In this document: one piece after another, positions 36,751 to 45,858 of the stretch
Layout: each line of letters opens with the position of its first letter
Numbering within the stretch: position 1 is the first letter of the stretch
Source: Candidatus Enterococcus huntleyi
GTDB lineage: Bacteria > Bacillota > Bacilli > Lactobacillales > Enterococcaceae
Reading direction: 5' to 3'
NCBI RefSeq assembly: GCF_009933175.1
Contig: NZ_MAEJ01000014.1
Span: forward strand, 1-59,003
Length of the DNA: 59,003 nucleotides
Notes under the pieces: model-generated
What the model saw: the letters and a program-made list of their open reading frames with translations, nothing else
Database searches by the model: none
What the model was told of the DNA's origin: nothing
Made by a program: the position numbers and the translations under genes

Positions 36751-39120
36751 ATGAAACAATCAAAAATTGCAGTCAGACAGTTAGTTGAATTCATTCTAAG
36801 AAAAGGCAGTATCGATTCTGGAAAAAACAACAGCAATCATACAGCCCTTGAAGGAGCCAGAATTCATCGTAAACTGCAAAAAGAAGCAGGTGAGGCCTAC
36901 CAAAAAGAAGTCTTTTTAAAGACGGAAGTCATTTTTGATGATCTAACCTTAACAATTGAAGGTCGAGCAGATGGCATTTTTGAACAAGAGGGTCAGTGGT
37001 ATATCGACGAAATAAAAACGTCAGAGCCGAGATTTGAAGATTTAGAGCCTGAACAAATCGACTTATTTTATTACCAAGCAATGGTTTATGGGCATATTTA
37101 TATGAGTCAAAACGAATTGGATGAGCTAACCGTACAATTGACTTATTTTCAAACAATAGAAGAAAAAGTAACACGAACAACCAGACATTTTACGGCAGAA
37201 GACTTAAAAGAGTTTTTTGATCAATTAGTTTCCGAATATAAAGAATGGATGATTTTTCGGGAAAACTGGCGGACAGTCAGAAATGCTTCTTTGATGGCAT
37301 TAAAATTCCCTTATGATCAATATCGGACAGGACAGCGAGAATTAGCGGTAGCGGCCTATAAGACGATTCGCACCAAACAGAAATTATTTGCTGAAGCGCC
37401 GACAGGTACAGGGAAGACAATCTCGACGCTTTTTCCTACGCTTAAAGCAATCGGCGAGGAGGAAGGGGAACGCGTCTTTTATCTAACTGCCAAAACAATT
37501 ACAAGACAAGTAGCGGAAGATGCGCTAGTTGCACTCAGCGAGGTTGGCGCCGAGACTAAGAGTGTCACCCTGACTGCAAAAGACAAAATTTGTTTTTTGA
37601 CTGAACGCAATTGCACTCCCGAACATTGTATTTATGCGAATGGCTACTACGACCGCCTAAATGAAGGGCTTTGGGATATCTTGAATCATGAAAACCAGAT
37701 GAATCGCGAGATAATCGAAGCGTATGCCAAAAAACATACCTTGTGTCCATTTGAACTTTCGTTGGACATCAGTCTATGGTGTGACGTGATTATTGGGGAC
37801 TATAATTATTTATTCGATCCGAAAGTCTACTTACGACGCTTCTTTGAGCAAGAAGAGAATGAAGAAAATATTTTTCTGATTGATGAAGCCCATAACTTAG
37901 TTAATCGTTCTCGTGAAATGTACTCTGCGACGATTACTAAAAATCACTGTCAAGAAGTGATGCGAGAACTGGGAAAAGAACACAAAAAAATTCAGCGTGC
38001 ATTAAAAAAAGTCTCTAAAGAGTTTTTGGCGATTGAGAAAATTGCTGAAGAGGATAATTGGACCTACCATCATCAAAAGCAACCCGCTGAGAGTTTGATT
38101 AATCAACTCTATAAGCTGAGCGAAAAGATGAAAGAGTGGCTCGCTGAATTCCCTGAAGATAGTGCTCAGCCTAAAGTCTTGTCTTTTTACTTTGATGTGT
38201 TAGGTTTTCTTAAAATGAGCGAATATTATGACGACCATTACGAAACAACGATTGAAAGAAAACAAGGCGATTTATACGTACGCCAATTTTGTATTGATCC
38301 CTCAGACTTTTTAGAGTCTTCATTAAATAAAGGAAAGGCCAGTCTATTGTTTTCAGCAAGTTTTTCACCACTGCCTTATTATCAAAGGGTATTAGGCGGA
38401 AAAGAAAGCTTAGCGTATCGCTTGCCGAGTCCCTTTCCAGAGGAAAACCAACAAATTGTGGTTGCCAATTATATCGAAACCACTTATCAAAAAAGGCAGT
38501 CAAGTGAAGCAGCGGTGATTGCTGCAATTGGTGATTTGGTTCAAGCGAAGACAGGTAATTATTTTGCTTTTTTCCCTTCATATCAGTACCTAGATACAAT
38601 TGCAGAAGGCTTTAGACAGGCTTATCCAGATGTTCAACTAGTTATTCAAGATACTAATATGAATGAACAAGAACGAGAAGCATTTCTGAATAAATTCAAA
38701 ATGAATCCTGAAAAAACACTTATCGGGTTTTGTGTATTAGGCGGGATATTCTCTGAAGGAATTGATTTAAAAGGGACTCGTTTGATTGGTTCAGCCATTG
38801 TTGGAGTCGGTTTGCCACAAATGAACCATGAACAAGAATTGATTAAAGAATATTATGACGAGACCGAAAGTAATGGTTTTTCCTATGCTTACCAGCTACC
38901 AGGCATGAATAAAGTTCTTCAAGCAGCCGGACGTGTCATACGTGATGCGACTGATGTTGGGGTAGTGCTGTTACTCGATCGACGATTCAAAACACCTCGT
39001 TACCAAGAACTATTTCCACCTCATTGGAGACAATACGAAACGGCTTTTACTGCGGATCAATTGAAAAAAACGATCGATAGCTTTTGGCAAAAACAAGACA
39101 GTCAAAGGATAAATCAATAA
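36751..39120 (+). CDS. DinG/XPD-like DNA helicase fused to a Cas4-like PD-(D/E)XK domain
   Basis: A 789-residue superfamily 2 helicase. Residues about 25-180 form a PD-(D/E)XK nuclease-like domain (GRADGIFEQEGQWYIDEIKTSE split by the fold: Asp then Glu-x-Lys). The helicase has Walker A (APTGTGKTIST), four cysteines for a 4Fe-4S cluster (KIC, RNC, EHC and the later TLC), the DEAH box (LIDEAHNL), and C-terminal motifs GGIFSEGIDLKG and QAAGRVIRD. XPD-type helicases unwind DNA 5'-3' and act in repair. The LexA-like box upstream suggests damage induction. AAGGAGG precedes the ATG. Confidence 0.9.
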   Translation: MKQSKIAVRQLVEFILRKGSIDSGKNNSNHTALEGARIHRKLQKEAGEAYQKEVFLKTEVIFDDLTLTIEGRADGIFEQEGQWYIDEIKTSEPRFEDLEPEQIDLFYYQAMVYGHIYMSQNELDELTVQLTYFQTIEEKVTRTTRHFTAEDLKEFFDQLVSEYKEWMIFRENWRTVRNASLMALKFPYDQYRTGQRELAVAAYKTIRTKQKLFAEAPTGTGKTISTLFPTLKAIGEEEGERVFYLTAKTITRQVAEDALVALSEVGAETKSVTLTAKDKICFLTERNCTPEHCIYANGYYDRLNEGLWDILNHENQMNREIIEAYAKKHTLCPFELSLDISLWCDVIIGDYNYLFDPKVYLRRFFEQEENEENIFLIDEAHNLVNRSREMYSATITKNHCQEVMRELGKEHKKIQRALKKVSKEFLAIEKIAEEDNWTYHHQKQPAESLINQLYKLSEKMKEWLAEFPEDSAQPKVLSFYFDVLGFLKMSEYYDDHYETTIERKQGDLYVRQFCIDPSDFLESSLNKGKASLLFSASFSPLPYYQRVLGGKESLAYRLPSPFPEENQQIVVANYIETTYQKRQSSEAAVIAAIGDLVQAKTGNYFAFFPSYQYLDTIAEGFRQAYPDVQLVIQDTNMNEQEREAFLNKFKMNPEKTLIGFCVLGGIFSEGIDLKGTRLIGSAIVGVGLPQMNHEQELIKEYYDETESNGFSYAYQLPGMNKVLQAAGRVIRDATDVGVVLLLDRRFKTPRYQELFPPHWRQYETAFTADQLKKTIDSFWQKQDSQRINQ

Positions 39121-39195
39121 CTTATGACTGAATGCAGGAACTCCTCGATATTTGTTGCTAGCAATGCTCTTTTTGAGAGGGAACTGTAAATAAAC

Positions 39196-39239
39196 AAAAA
39201 ACACAAGTACTGAGTGAAAAGCTCAGCACTTGTGTTTTT
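39196..39239. terminator. Bidirectional terminator between the helicase and yajQ genes
   Basis: AAAAACACAAGT and CTGAG pair with CTCAG and ACTTGTGTTTTT. A-runs and T-runs flank it on both strands; it includes the end of the YajQ coding sequence by two bases. Confidence 0.85.
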
Positions 39240-39729
39240 ATCTGTAGTTTGTAAACTGCAATTCGATAGGTAAATCTAACTTTCTTAGTGTTTGGATAAC
39301 TTCTTGTAAATCATCTCTGTTTTTTCCAGTTACACGAATTTGATCATCTTGTATTTGAGTTTTTACTTTAAGTTTTGCATCTTTGATTTTGTTATTTATT
39401 TTTTTTGCGTTATCTTTGTCAATTCCTGATACTAGGTCAGCGGTTTGACGTGCTTTGCCACCTAAAGATTTTACGGTTTCTGAGAAGTGGATATTCTTGA
39501 TGGGAACCCCACGTTTCATGAGCTTGCTAAACAAAATATCTTTAATTTGTTCCAGCTTAAAATCATCATCGCCGACAACCGTTATCTTGTTGCCATCTAA
39601 GGTGATTTCAACAGTTGAACCTTTAAAATCAAACCGATTTGTTAATTCTTTTAGAGTAATCTGTATTGCATTTTTTACTTCTTCGACGTTTACTTCGGAA
39701 ACGACATCAAAACTTGCATCTTTTGCCAT
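39238..39729 (-). CDS. YajQ family nucleotide-binding protein
   Basis: A 163-residue protein of the YajQ/DUF520 family; a Xanthomonas homologue binds cyclic di-GMP, and others bind nucleotides or tRNA. The start at 39729 ([14 protein letters not shown]) has GGAGGAATT at the correct distance and gives exactly the family length. An in-frame upstream extension to 39825 is open but has no support. Typical blocks: [11 protein letters not shown] and [18 protein letters not shown]. Confidence 0.93.
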   Translation of the reverse strand: MAKDASFDVVSEVNVEEVKNAIQITLKELTNRFDFKGSTVEITLDGNKITVVGDDDFKLEQIKDILFSKLMKRGVPIKNIHFSETVKSLGGKARQTADLVSGIDKDNAKKINNKIKDAKLKVKTQIQDDQIRVTGKNRDDLQEVIQTLRKLDLPIELQFTNYR

Positions 39730-39897
39730 AAATAATTCCTCCAATTCATTCAATTTCATTAGATTAAGCATACCATGAAAGGCTTTAGACCACCAGTTGA
39801 TTTTCAAAGTTAAGATTCTTCTCATTTAAGGCATTCCTATTCCAATTTATGAGGGAATTTGTTATTCTGACAATGGATTATTTGAGGAGTGTGGCGA

Positions 39898-40827
39898 GTG
39901 AGTAAATTAATTGGAACCTATCAAAAAAATGAAATCATTAAGAAAATATGTGTTATTTTACTAACCGGAATTACAGCAGCCATCGGGTTGAACTATTTTT
40001 TAATCCCAGCTCATGTATTTTCGGCTGGAATGAATGGCGTCGCACAGATTATCGCCTCTTTACTAAAGACCTATTTGAATCTGCAATTTGACACAGGAAT
40101 TTTCATTCTGTTACTCAACATACCTGTTTTTATTTTGGGATATCTGAAGTTAGGCAAATCTTCGACACTCTTAAGTTTTGTGAATGTGCTATGCATTTCA
40201 GTAATGACTGTCATTGTACCCATCGGTCAAGTAACGGACAACATCTTAATGAATGCTATTGTTGGAGGTGTCTTCGTTGGATTTGGTGCAGGCTTATCTT
40301 TAAAATACGGCTTCACAACTGGCGGAATGGATATTATTTCAGTGATTTTATCACAAGTTACAGGGAAAACCGTCGGGAAGTATATGTTCCTATTGAACGG
40401 ATTAATCGTGATGTTAGCAGGCTTCTTATTTAATTGGGAAAGTGCCTTATTTACAATCATCTCGATTTATTGCATGACACAAGTGGTTGATATGATTCAC
40501 ACGAGCCATCAAAAAGTAACGGCAATGATTGTCACCGTCAAACCAGAAGAGGTAGCTAATGCTATTTCGAAAAAATTGGTTCGAGGAATGACCTTGCTAC
40601 CATCAATCGGTGGCTACGCAAAAATTGAAGGAAAAATGATTATGATGGTTGTGACACGTTATGAACTTTATGATTTGGAGCAGATAGTTATCGAAATCGA
40701 TGAGTATGCCTTTATTAATATTTTACCGACACATTCCGTCATCGGCAGATTTGCAAATGAAGCTGAACAAAAAACATATCGCACAACAGGTCAGTTTCCT
40801 GAGTTGAAATTTAATAAAAGAAAATAA
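39898..40827 (+). CDS. YitT family membrane protein
   Basis: A 309-residue protein with about five membrane segments (residues about 12-190) and a C-terminal cytosolic DUF2179 domain. Characteristic: LNYFLIPAHVFSAGMNGVAQI, GFGAGLSLKYGFTTGGMDII, and the C-terminal GGYAKIEGKMIMMVVTRYE. Function of the family is not established. The GTG at 39898 has GAGGAG 8 bases upstream; the earlier GTG at 39889 overlaps that site. Followed by a terminator. Confidence 0.9.
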   Translation: MSKLIGTYQKNEIIKKICVILLTGITAAIGLNYFLIPAHVFSAGMNGVAQIIASLLKTYLNLQFDTGIFILLLNIPVFILGYLKLGKSSTLLSFVNVLCISVMTVIVPIGQVTDNILMNAIVGGVFVGFGAGLSLKYGFTTGGMDIISVILSQVTGKTVGKYMFLLNGLIVMLAGFLFNWESALFTIISIYCMTQVVDMIHTSHQKVTAMIVTVKPEEVANAISKKLVRGMTLLPSIGGYAKIEGKMIMMVVTRYELYDLEQIVIEIDEYAFINILPTHSVIGRFANEAEQKTYRTTGQFPELKFNKRK

Positions 40828-40831
40828 ATAT

Positions 40832-40872
40832 AAAAAAGAAATTCTCCTGAATAGAAGAATTTCTTTTTTTTT
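40832..40872 (+). terminator. Terminator of the YitT-family gene
   Basis: AAAAAAGAAATTCT pairs with AGAATTTCTTTTTT around CCTGAATAGA, followed by more T. Confidence 0.88.
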
Positions 40873-41051
40873 GTAACTTTACCGTACCTATCAGCTTTGA
40901 TGAATCATATTTTTCATTTTTTGTTTGATTTACTTTTAATAATGGAATGAATTGCGTGGTAGAAAACACGAATGTTGAATTTCACTAACTTTTTGTTCTT
41001 GACTTATAGTCTTCATTCATTAGAATGAGGGGTATAGTAATAAATCCAAAT

Positions 41052-41323
41052 AAAAAAAGGCACCTCATTCAACGATTCACGGTCATTGAATGAAGTTTGA
41101 ATAATCAGCTCTAACTGATCATCAATTTTGCCCTAGCCAATGCAAGCATTGACCTCCTATATTGTACCTAAGAAAAGGGAAGATTTCTACTCTTTTCTCA
41201 GGATAGGTAAAATATAGGAGAAAAGACGCTTCTTTTTGCTATGACAAGTATCGATCAGACATACGCTGAACGATGCTTTTTTGCTGTTCAATAGGTGTTT
41301 TCTAGCGGGAATACCTGTTGAAC
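41052..41323 (-). ncRNA. Candidate structured RNA
   Basis: Consecutive hairpins: TCATTCAA/TTGAATGA (41065-41093), ATCAG/CTGAT (near 41104-41118), CAATGC/GCATTG (41138-41151), CTCCTATATT/AATATAGGAG with an inner TACCTA/TAGGTA (41154-41220), and an 11-bp stem GTTCAATAGGT/ACCTGTTGAAC (41286-41323). On the minus strand the first hairpin is followed by seven T (41058-41052), like an intrinsic terminator, which suggests leftward transcription. No known RNA family is recognised. Confidence 0.35.
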
Positions 41324-41644
41324 GATGAGTGTACGTAATAAGATCGATTCAGTAAATTGCAATGGTAAGTGGACGCATTCATTCTCCTTCCAAGCTGTTG
41401 GATGGGTCTACTTATCAGGCTTGATGGATTTATTGCTATTTTTCATTGATTAGAAGTTGTTTTCAATTAGACGGGAGATGATGAGACGAAGTTTACCTTC
41501 ACCAAGTCAATTTTTCTAGATCCGTCAAAAATGAGTTCCAAGTTATTTATCACAGGTAGATTTTTCGAACAAACGCAGTGAATTTTGTAAGAAGCAAGAC
41601 AAAAATAAAAATGGACACACCGATCAAACAAGTTTAGTACAGTT

Positions 41645-41721
41645 AAAAGACAAGAGGCATGAGAGATACGAATGGACAGGAAACCATTCGTTAGTATTTT
41701 TAAGGCTTGCTTGTCTTTTTC
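41645..41721 (-). terminator. Large imperfect palindrome, likely terminator of the HAD gene
   Basis: AAAAGACAAG near 41645 pairs with CTTGTCTTTTT near 41710-41720; inside, TACGAATGG pairs with CCATTCGTT around ACAGGAAA. It lies downstream of the minus-strand HAD gene and has T-rich sequence on both outer sides. Confidence 0.6.
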
Positions 41722-41791
41722 GTTATGTTTGACTACCTGGCTAGGTATTCATCTAGACAATTACACCAATATCCAGTGAGTAGTTAAATTC

Positions 41792-42625
41792 TTATAAATA
41801 TTTTTCCAAAGCGACAGCTATGCCATCGTCATCGTTTGACAAAGTGACTGCATCAGCTAATTCTTTAATCTCTTCAACTGCATTTCCCATAGCCACACCG
41901 ATTCCAGCATATTCGATGATTGAACGGTCATTTTGTCCATCGCCAAAAGCAATCACTTCTGCAGCGGTGATAGAAAGCTTTTTGGCAACTTCACTCAAAG
42001 CTTTGGCTTTATCGATGCCTTTCATTGTAAATTCAAAATAAAAGGGTGCAGAGAAAGCTGCTGTTGCTGTATCTAGAAAAGGTTCTTCAATCGCTTGATA
42101 ATTTTTCTGAAGGTAATCTGCTTCACCAGCAATTAAAATCTTATAGAGTGGAAAGTCGAGAAATGTTGCCAAATCACTGATTTCACATAACTTAAATTGA
42201 CCGCCTCTAGATTCATATTCGATGATATTGAAAGGTCCCTCAGGTAAAGTAATCTTGTTCTGATAGACGTCATTCACGTACATATAGGTGTCATCGTTAA
42301 TCATTGGAATCAATTCAAACTGTTTCAGATGTTCCAATATCGCTTTCGCTAAATCGTCAGGAATTGGCTGACTGAAGATGGGTTGGTTTGTCAGGCAATC
42401 CAGCGCCATAGCGCCATTGTAGGAAACGAGATAGCCTTCATACGTATCCATTTGTAATTCTTTGGCTAAGTTGAACATCCCTGAAGTTGGGCGCCCGGAA
42501 GCAAGAATGACCGTCACACCCTTTTTCTGAGCGTTGATTAGCGCATCTTTGGTGGATTGAGCAATCTTTTTTTCTGATGTTAGTAGGGTGCCGTCAATAT
42601 CTAATACAATTGCTTTGATTGTCAT
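41792..42625 (-). CDS. Cof-type HAD-IIB family hydrolase (sugar-phosphate phosphatase-like)
   Basis: A 277-residue HAD-superfamily phosphatase. Motif I is VLDIDGTLL with nucleophile Asp, motif II is the Ser in VILASGRP, motif III/IV is GDGQNDRSIIEYAG. The C2B cap (about 85-190) is the Cof/YidA type, usually acting on sugar phosphates, FMN or similar; the substrate cannot be inferred. A single-gene minus-strand unit. Confidence 0.93.
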   Translation of the reverse strand: MTIKAIVLDIDGTLLTSEKKIAQSTKDALINAQKKGVTVILASGRPTSGMFNLAKELQMDTYEGYLVSYNGAMALDCLTNQPIFSQPIPDDLAKAILEHLKQFELIPMINDDTYMYVNDVYQNKITLPEGPFNIIEYESRGGQFKLCEISDLATFLDFPLYKILIAGEADYLQKNYQAIEEPFLDTATAAFSAPFYFEFTMKGIDKAKALSEVAKKLSITAAEVIAFGDGQNDRSIIEYAGIGVAMGNAVEEIKELADAVTLSNDDDGIAVALEKYL

Positions 42626-43014
42626 AAATAAACTCCTGTCCTATTTTTAGTGGCTAAAGGTTCCTATTCATTACTTCTCTTACATAAATTATCCTATCAT
42701 CAGTTTGTGTGTTAATAAAGTTGTTTTTACTATTTAAATTCAAAATTTAACAGCGTGGGGGTGGAAATTAGTGTGTCAATTGAGCTATTCAAAACTAGAT
42801 ACGCTATTCTAAGTTGATTATTTTTTATTTGCCGCAAATTTTTTTAAACTTTTTAAAATTAAGAAGATCCGCGCAATCAGATGAACATAAGAAACCTGAT
42901 TATTTCATCGTACTTCCATCTATCTCAAGCGCACACGCTAATAATGAGTAAAATCTAGTCAAATTTTCATTAATATGCTATTATTGCTAAATAATTACAG
43001 CGAGGAGTGAAGGT
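42626..43014. other. Intergenic region before lysA
   Basis: About 390 AT-rich bases between divergent genes. I looked for a lysine riboswitch and did not recognise one. The only feature supported is TATTAT at 42979-42984 with an extended -10 TGC and a weak TAGTCA at 42956-42961, a likely lysA promoter. Confidence 0.5.
42956..42984 (+). promoter_or_regulatory. Likely lysA promoter
   Basis: TAGTCA (42956-42961), 17 bases, TATTAT (42979-42984), with TGC directly before the -10. Leader of about 25 bases to the ATG. Confidence 0.5.
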
Positions 43015-44322
43015 ATGTTATTTGGGACAGCAAAATGGAATCGGGAAGACCATTTAGAAATAGGTGGGGTTGATACGGTTGAGTTAGCAAAAAAATATGG
43101 AACGCCTTTATTTGTCTATGATGTTCAACACATAAGAGAGATGGCTCGAGGCTTTAAACAAACATTTAAGGAAGAGGGTATTAAGAATAAAGTCGTCTAC
43201 GCGAGTAAAGCGTTTAGCTGTTTAGCCGTCTACAAACTATTGCAAGAAGAATCATTAAGCTGTGATGTTGTTTCAGGTGGTGAATTGTATACTGCGATTA
43301 AAGGCGGGATGGATCCTAAAGAGATTGCTTTTCATGGAAACAACAAAACAAAGAGTGAATTGCAGATGGCTATCGATGAAGGTGTCGGAACGATTATTGT
43401 CGATAATTTTTATGAAATCCAACTGTTGAGTGAAATTTTACATGCTGAGAAAAAAACGCAGGAAATCCTTTTTCGCGTAACACCAGGAATTAGCGCGGAA
43501 ACGCATGATTACATTTTGACTGGGCAGGTTGATTCTAAATTTGGCTTTGATGTTGCTAGTGGCCAAGCGGAAGTAGCGTTACAACAACTTTTAGCAGACG
43601 ATGTCTTTATTGTAAAAGGAGTTCATTGTCATATTGGCTCGCAGATTTTTTCACCGGAAGGCTTCATCGCGGCTACAGATATTATTTTTGATTTATTGAA
43701 TACGTGGAAGACAGCGTTTAATTATACAGTATCGGTCTTCAACATCGGGGGTGGATTCGGTATCCAGTACACCGACTCAGATACACCTGTTTCGCCTGCC
43801 GAATTTGTTAAAACAATCATTCATCAAGTCAAAGAGAATTGTCAGAAAAGAGACTATCCACTTCCTGAGATTTGGATCGAGCCCGGCCGCAGTATTGTTG
43901 CTGAAGCGGGTATGACGCTGTATAGTGTTGGCTCTCAAAAGGAAGTTCCTGGTGTCCGCAAGTTTGTTTCTGTCGATGGCGGTATGGGCGACAATATTCG
44001 TCCGGCCTTATATGATGCTACCTATGATGCATTGGTGGCTAATCGTCAAATTGATGCAGCAGAAACAACCGAATTAATCAGCATTGTTGGGAAATATTGC
44101 GAATCAGGCGATGTTTTGATACGAGAAATTGATTTCCCAAAGGTGACAGATGCAGATATTATTGCGCTGACGAGTACTGGGGCGTATGGCTACTCGATGG
44201 CCAGCAACTATAATCGAAATCCGAAGCCAGCAGTCGTTTTTGTTGAAAATGGCCAGGAAAAATTAGTCGTTCGCAGAGAAACCTTTGACGATTTGATTCA
44301 TTTGGATTGTCCAGTTGACTAA
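43015..44322 (+). CDS. lysA: Diaminopimelate decarboxylase
   Basis: A 435-residue PLP enzyme of fold type III that decarboxylates meso-diaminopimelate to L-lysine, the last step of lysine synthesis. The PLP lysine lies in VVYASKAF, the glycine-rich phosphate-binding site in FNIGGGFGI, with EPGRSIVAEAG, and the partner-subunit active-site motif CESGDVL near the C terminus. Length is normal. GAGGAG precedes the ATG. No other lysine genes are adjacent. Confidence 0.95.
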   Translation: MLFGTAKWNREDHLEIGGVDTVELAKKYGTPLFVYDVQHIREMARGFKQTFKEEGIKNKVVYASKAFSCLAVYKLLQEESLSCDVVSGGELYTAIKGGMDPKEIAFHGNNKTKSELQMAIDEGVGTIIVDNFYEIQLLSEILHAEKKTQEILFRVTPGISAETHDYILTGQVDSKFGFDVASGQAEVALQQLLADDVFIVKGVHCHIGSQIFSPEGFIAATDIIFDLLNTWKTAFNYTVSVFNIGGGFGIQYTDSDTPVSPAEFVKTIIHQVKENCQKRDYPLPEIWIEPGRSIVAEAGMTLYSVGSQKEVPGVRKFVSVDGGMGDNIRPALYDATYDALVANRQIDAAETTELISIVGKYCESGDVLIREIDFPKVTDADIIALTSTGAYGYSMASNYNRNPKPAVVFVENGQEKLVVRRETFDDLIHLDCPVD

Positions 44323-44370
44323 GGGATGACTGATAAGAATAATTATAAAGTAAAATTTAACGATTAGAGT

Positions 44371-44431
44371 GGAACAAGCCTAACTTTGAGGAAGGATTCT
44401 TATTCTTTCTGTCAGAGGCTTGTTCTTTTTT
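44371..44431 (+). terminator. Terminator of lysA
   Basis: GGAACAAGCCT pairs with AGGCTTGTTC, followed by six T, with a 34-base loop. Confidence 0.8.
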
Positions 44432-44583
44432 GCTCATTTGAATCAATTGTTGGTTTTGAAAAACAAGTCTTTATGGGTGACTGCTCACTTTTCTCAACGA
44501 GAATCAAACGGAGGATATTCTCATTTACAAATAGGGGAAAAAAGAGTATTATAAGTAAGAATCTTGGTAAGGAGTGTGAAAAT

Positions 44584-44925
44584 ATGAGCGAAGCAAATCA
44601 AGAGTGGAGTCCAGCCGAAATTGAAGCGATTAAAGAACGTATTTTAATGGCATTAGAAACAGTTATTGACCCTGAATTAGGGATTGACATAGTGAATCTT
44701 GGCTTAATTTATGAAATTGAGTTCGAACAAACTGGTGAAACGGTCGTGAAAATGACCTTGACGACAATGGGTTGTCCACTAGCAGATATATTGACAGAAT
44801 CTATTCACGATGCATTGAAAGAAGTCCCAGAAGTCACAAAAGCGGAAGTTAAGTTGGTTTGGTATCCAGCATGGACAACTGACAAAATGAGCCGTTATGC
44901 ACGAATTGCCTTGGGAATTCGTTAA
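44584..44925 (+). CDS. MIP18/DUF59 family metal-sulfur cluster assembly factor (SufT-like)
   Basis: A 113-residue protein of the MIP18/DUF59 family, which helps iron-sulfur cluster assembly or maturation of client proteins. Key parts: VIDPELGIDIVNLGLIYEI, then LTTMGCPLADILTESI with the conserved Cys, then VKLVWYPAWTTDKMS. The start at 44584 has AAGGAG in place; an upstream in-frame extension runs through the lysA terminator and is not coding. Single-gene unit with its own terminator. Confidence 0.9.
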   Translation: MSEANQEWSPAEIEAIKERILMALETVIDPELGIDIVNLGLIYEIEFEQTGETVVKMTLTTMGCPLADILTESIHDALKEVPEVTKAEVKLVWYPAWTTDKMSRYARIALGIR

Positions 44926-44961
44926 GAATTTTTAGGGGATTGTCACATATACAAATGACTG

Positions 44962-45008
44962 AAACTCTTTTATCAACTTTTAGAATAAGTTGGTAAAGGA
45001 GTTTTTTT
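44962..45008 (+). terminator. Terminator of the MIP18-family gene
   Basis: AAACTC, TTA and CAACTT pair with AAGTTG, TAA and GAGTTT, followed by T-run. Confidence 0.82.
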
Positions 45009-45281
45009 CATACAGAGGATAAATGTCCCATGGCGCAAAAGCAAAGAGACTGTTCTAAGACTTATTGTTGATTTATAATAATTAAGAATAATTCCGCAAC
45101 TGCGTAATTGAATATGGTCCAAATATCCGACACTTTATCTTAAAAGTTGATAAAGAATTGTGTGAGCAGATGTATATTCAAAAAAAGTGACGTATACTTT
45201 ATAGAGAAATTAAATGATTCGTCAGAATTTATTTTTTAATCTATCCGAGCACTTAAGTGTGCTACAACAAGTTAGGAGTGC

Positions 45282-45707
45282 GTGAAGTTGAACATAAATA
45301 ATAAAGATCTTTCCTTAAAAAAATTAGCAGTGAGGATCATTTTTGGTCTCTCATTGGCGCTATTCGTATTGTCAATTATGGTTATCATTGGTTCATTCTT
45401 GTATGGGTTGTGGGCGCCAGTTTTTGTCTTCAGTTTTACTCTGCTCTTTGGTTTTACAGGGATCCTTTACTCGCATCAAGCCTATCTATTCGTTGTTAAG
45501 GAGAATCAAAGTAAGCCACGAGTTGCAATTGCAAATGGTATGGCACTTGTGACTTTTCTCTATATGACAGGTCTGACTACTTATCTGTACTTTTTTGAAG
45601 ATGAACCGGGTATGCTCAAATTAATCGTTATTGCTGTCATTGCAACAATTGGTGCGATTATTAATTTGTTTGTCGCTAAATCTCGAACACCACAAATTGA
45701 ACAGTAA
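45282..45707 (+). CDS. Small membrane protein of unknown function
   Basis: A 141-residue protein with about four membrane helices (near 16-40, 44-66, 82-105 and 112-133) and a short basic N terminus. No family recognised. The start is uncertain: GTG at 45282 lies three bases after TAGGAG, while TTG at 45288 lies nine bases after it and may be the real start. The 270 bases before it carry nothing recognisable except a perfect palindrome CACTTAAGTG near 45250. It has no close operon partner. Confidence 0.7.
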   Translation: MKLNINNKDLSLKKLAVRIIFGLSLALFVLSIMVIIGSFLYGLWAPVFVFSFTLLFGFTGILYSHQAYLFVVKENQSKPRVAIANGMALVTFLYMTGLTTYLYFFEDEPGMLKLIVIAVIATIGAIINLFVAKSRTPQIEQ

Positions 45708-45858
45708 TAGGATAATTTAAAAAAACTTGGCGTAATCTTGGCCTTCATTTGGCTTATAAATCAGTTAGTCGTTTATTGAATTAGATAAGCTGGCCATAAC
45801 CAAAAACGATAAACAATCACGATGAGTGAATGATTGAGATTTGGAGAGGAATCTAGAA

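Larger units (their letters stand above)
40873..41791. other. Gene-free region with dense secondary structure
   Basis: About 920 bases without a credible gene. A promoter-like pair TTGACT/TAGAAT with a 16-base spacer lies at about 40999-41026 on the plus strand. From 41052 to 41323 several hairpins follow one another (separate entry). From 41324 to 41644 I see nothing recognisable. A large imperfect palindrome at 41645-41721 ends the region. Confidence 0.65.

Noticed and set aside
41052-41323. Fst-type type I toxin-antitoxin locus
   Set aside because: The layout of hairpins and facing promoter/terminator is suggestive, but no short hydrophobic Fst-like peptide is encoded on either strand.
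42626-43014. Lysine riboswitch before lysA
   Set aside because: I looked for the conserved lysine-riboswitch core and found no matching sequence or terminator before the gene.
44386-44583. 66-residue N-terminal extension of the MIP18-family protein
   Set aside because: The extension overlaps the lysA terminator, while an ATG with AAGGAG at 44584 gives the normal family length.
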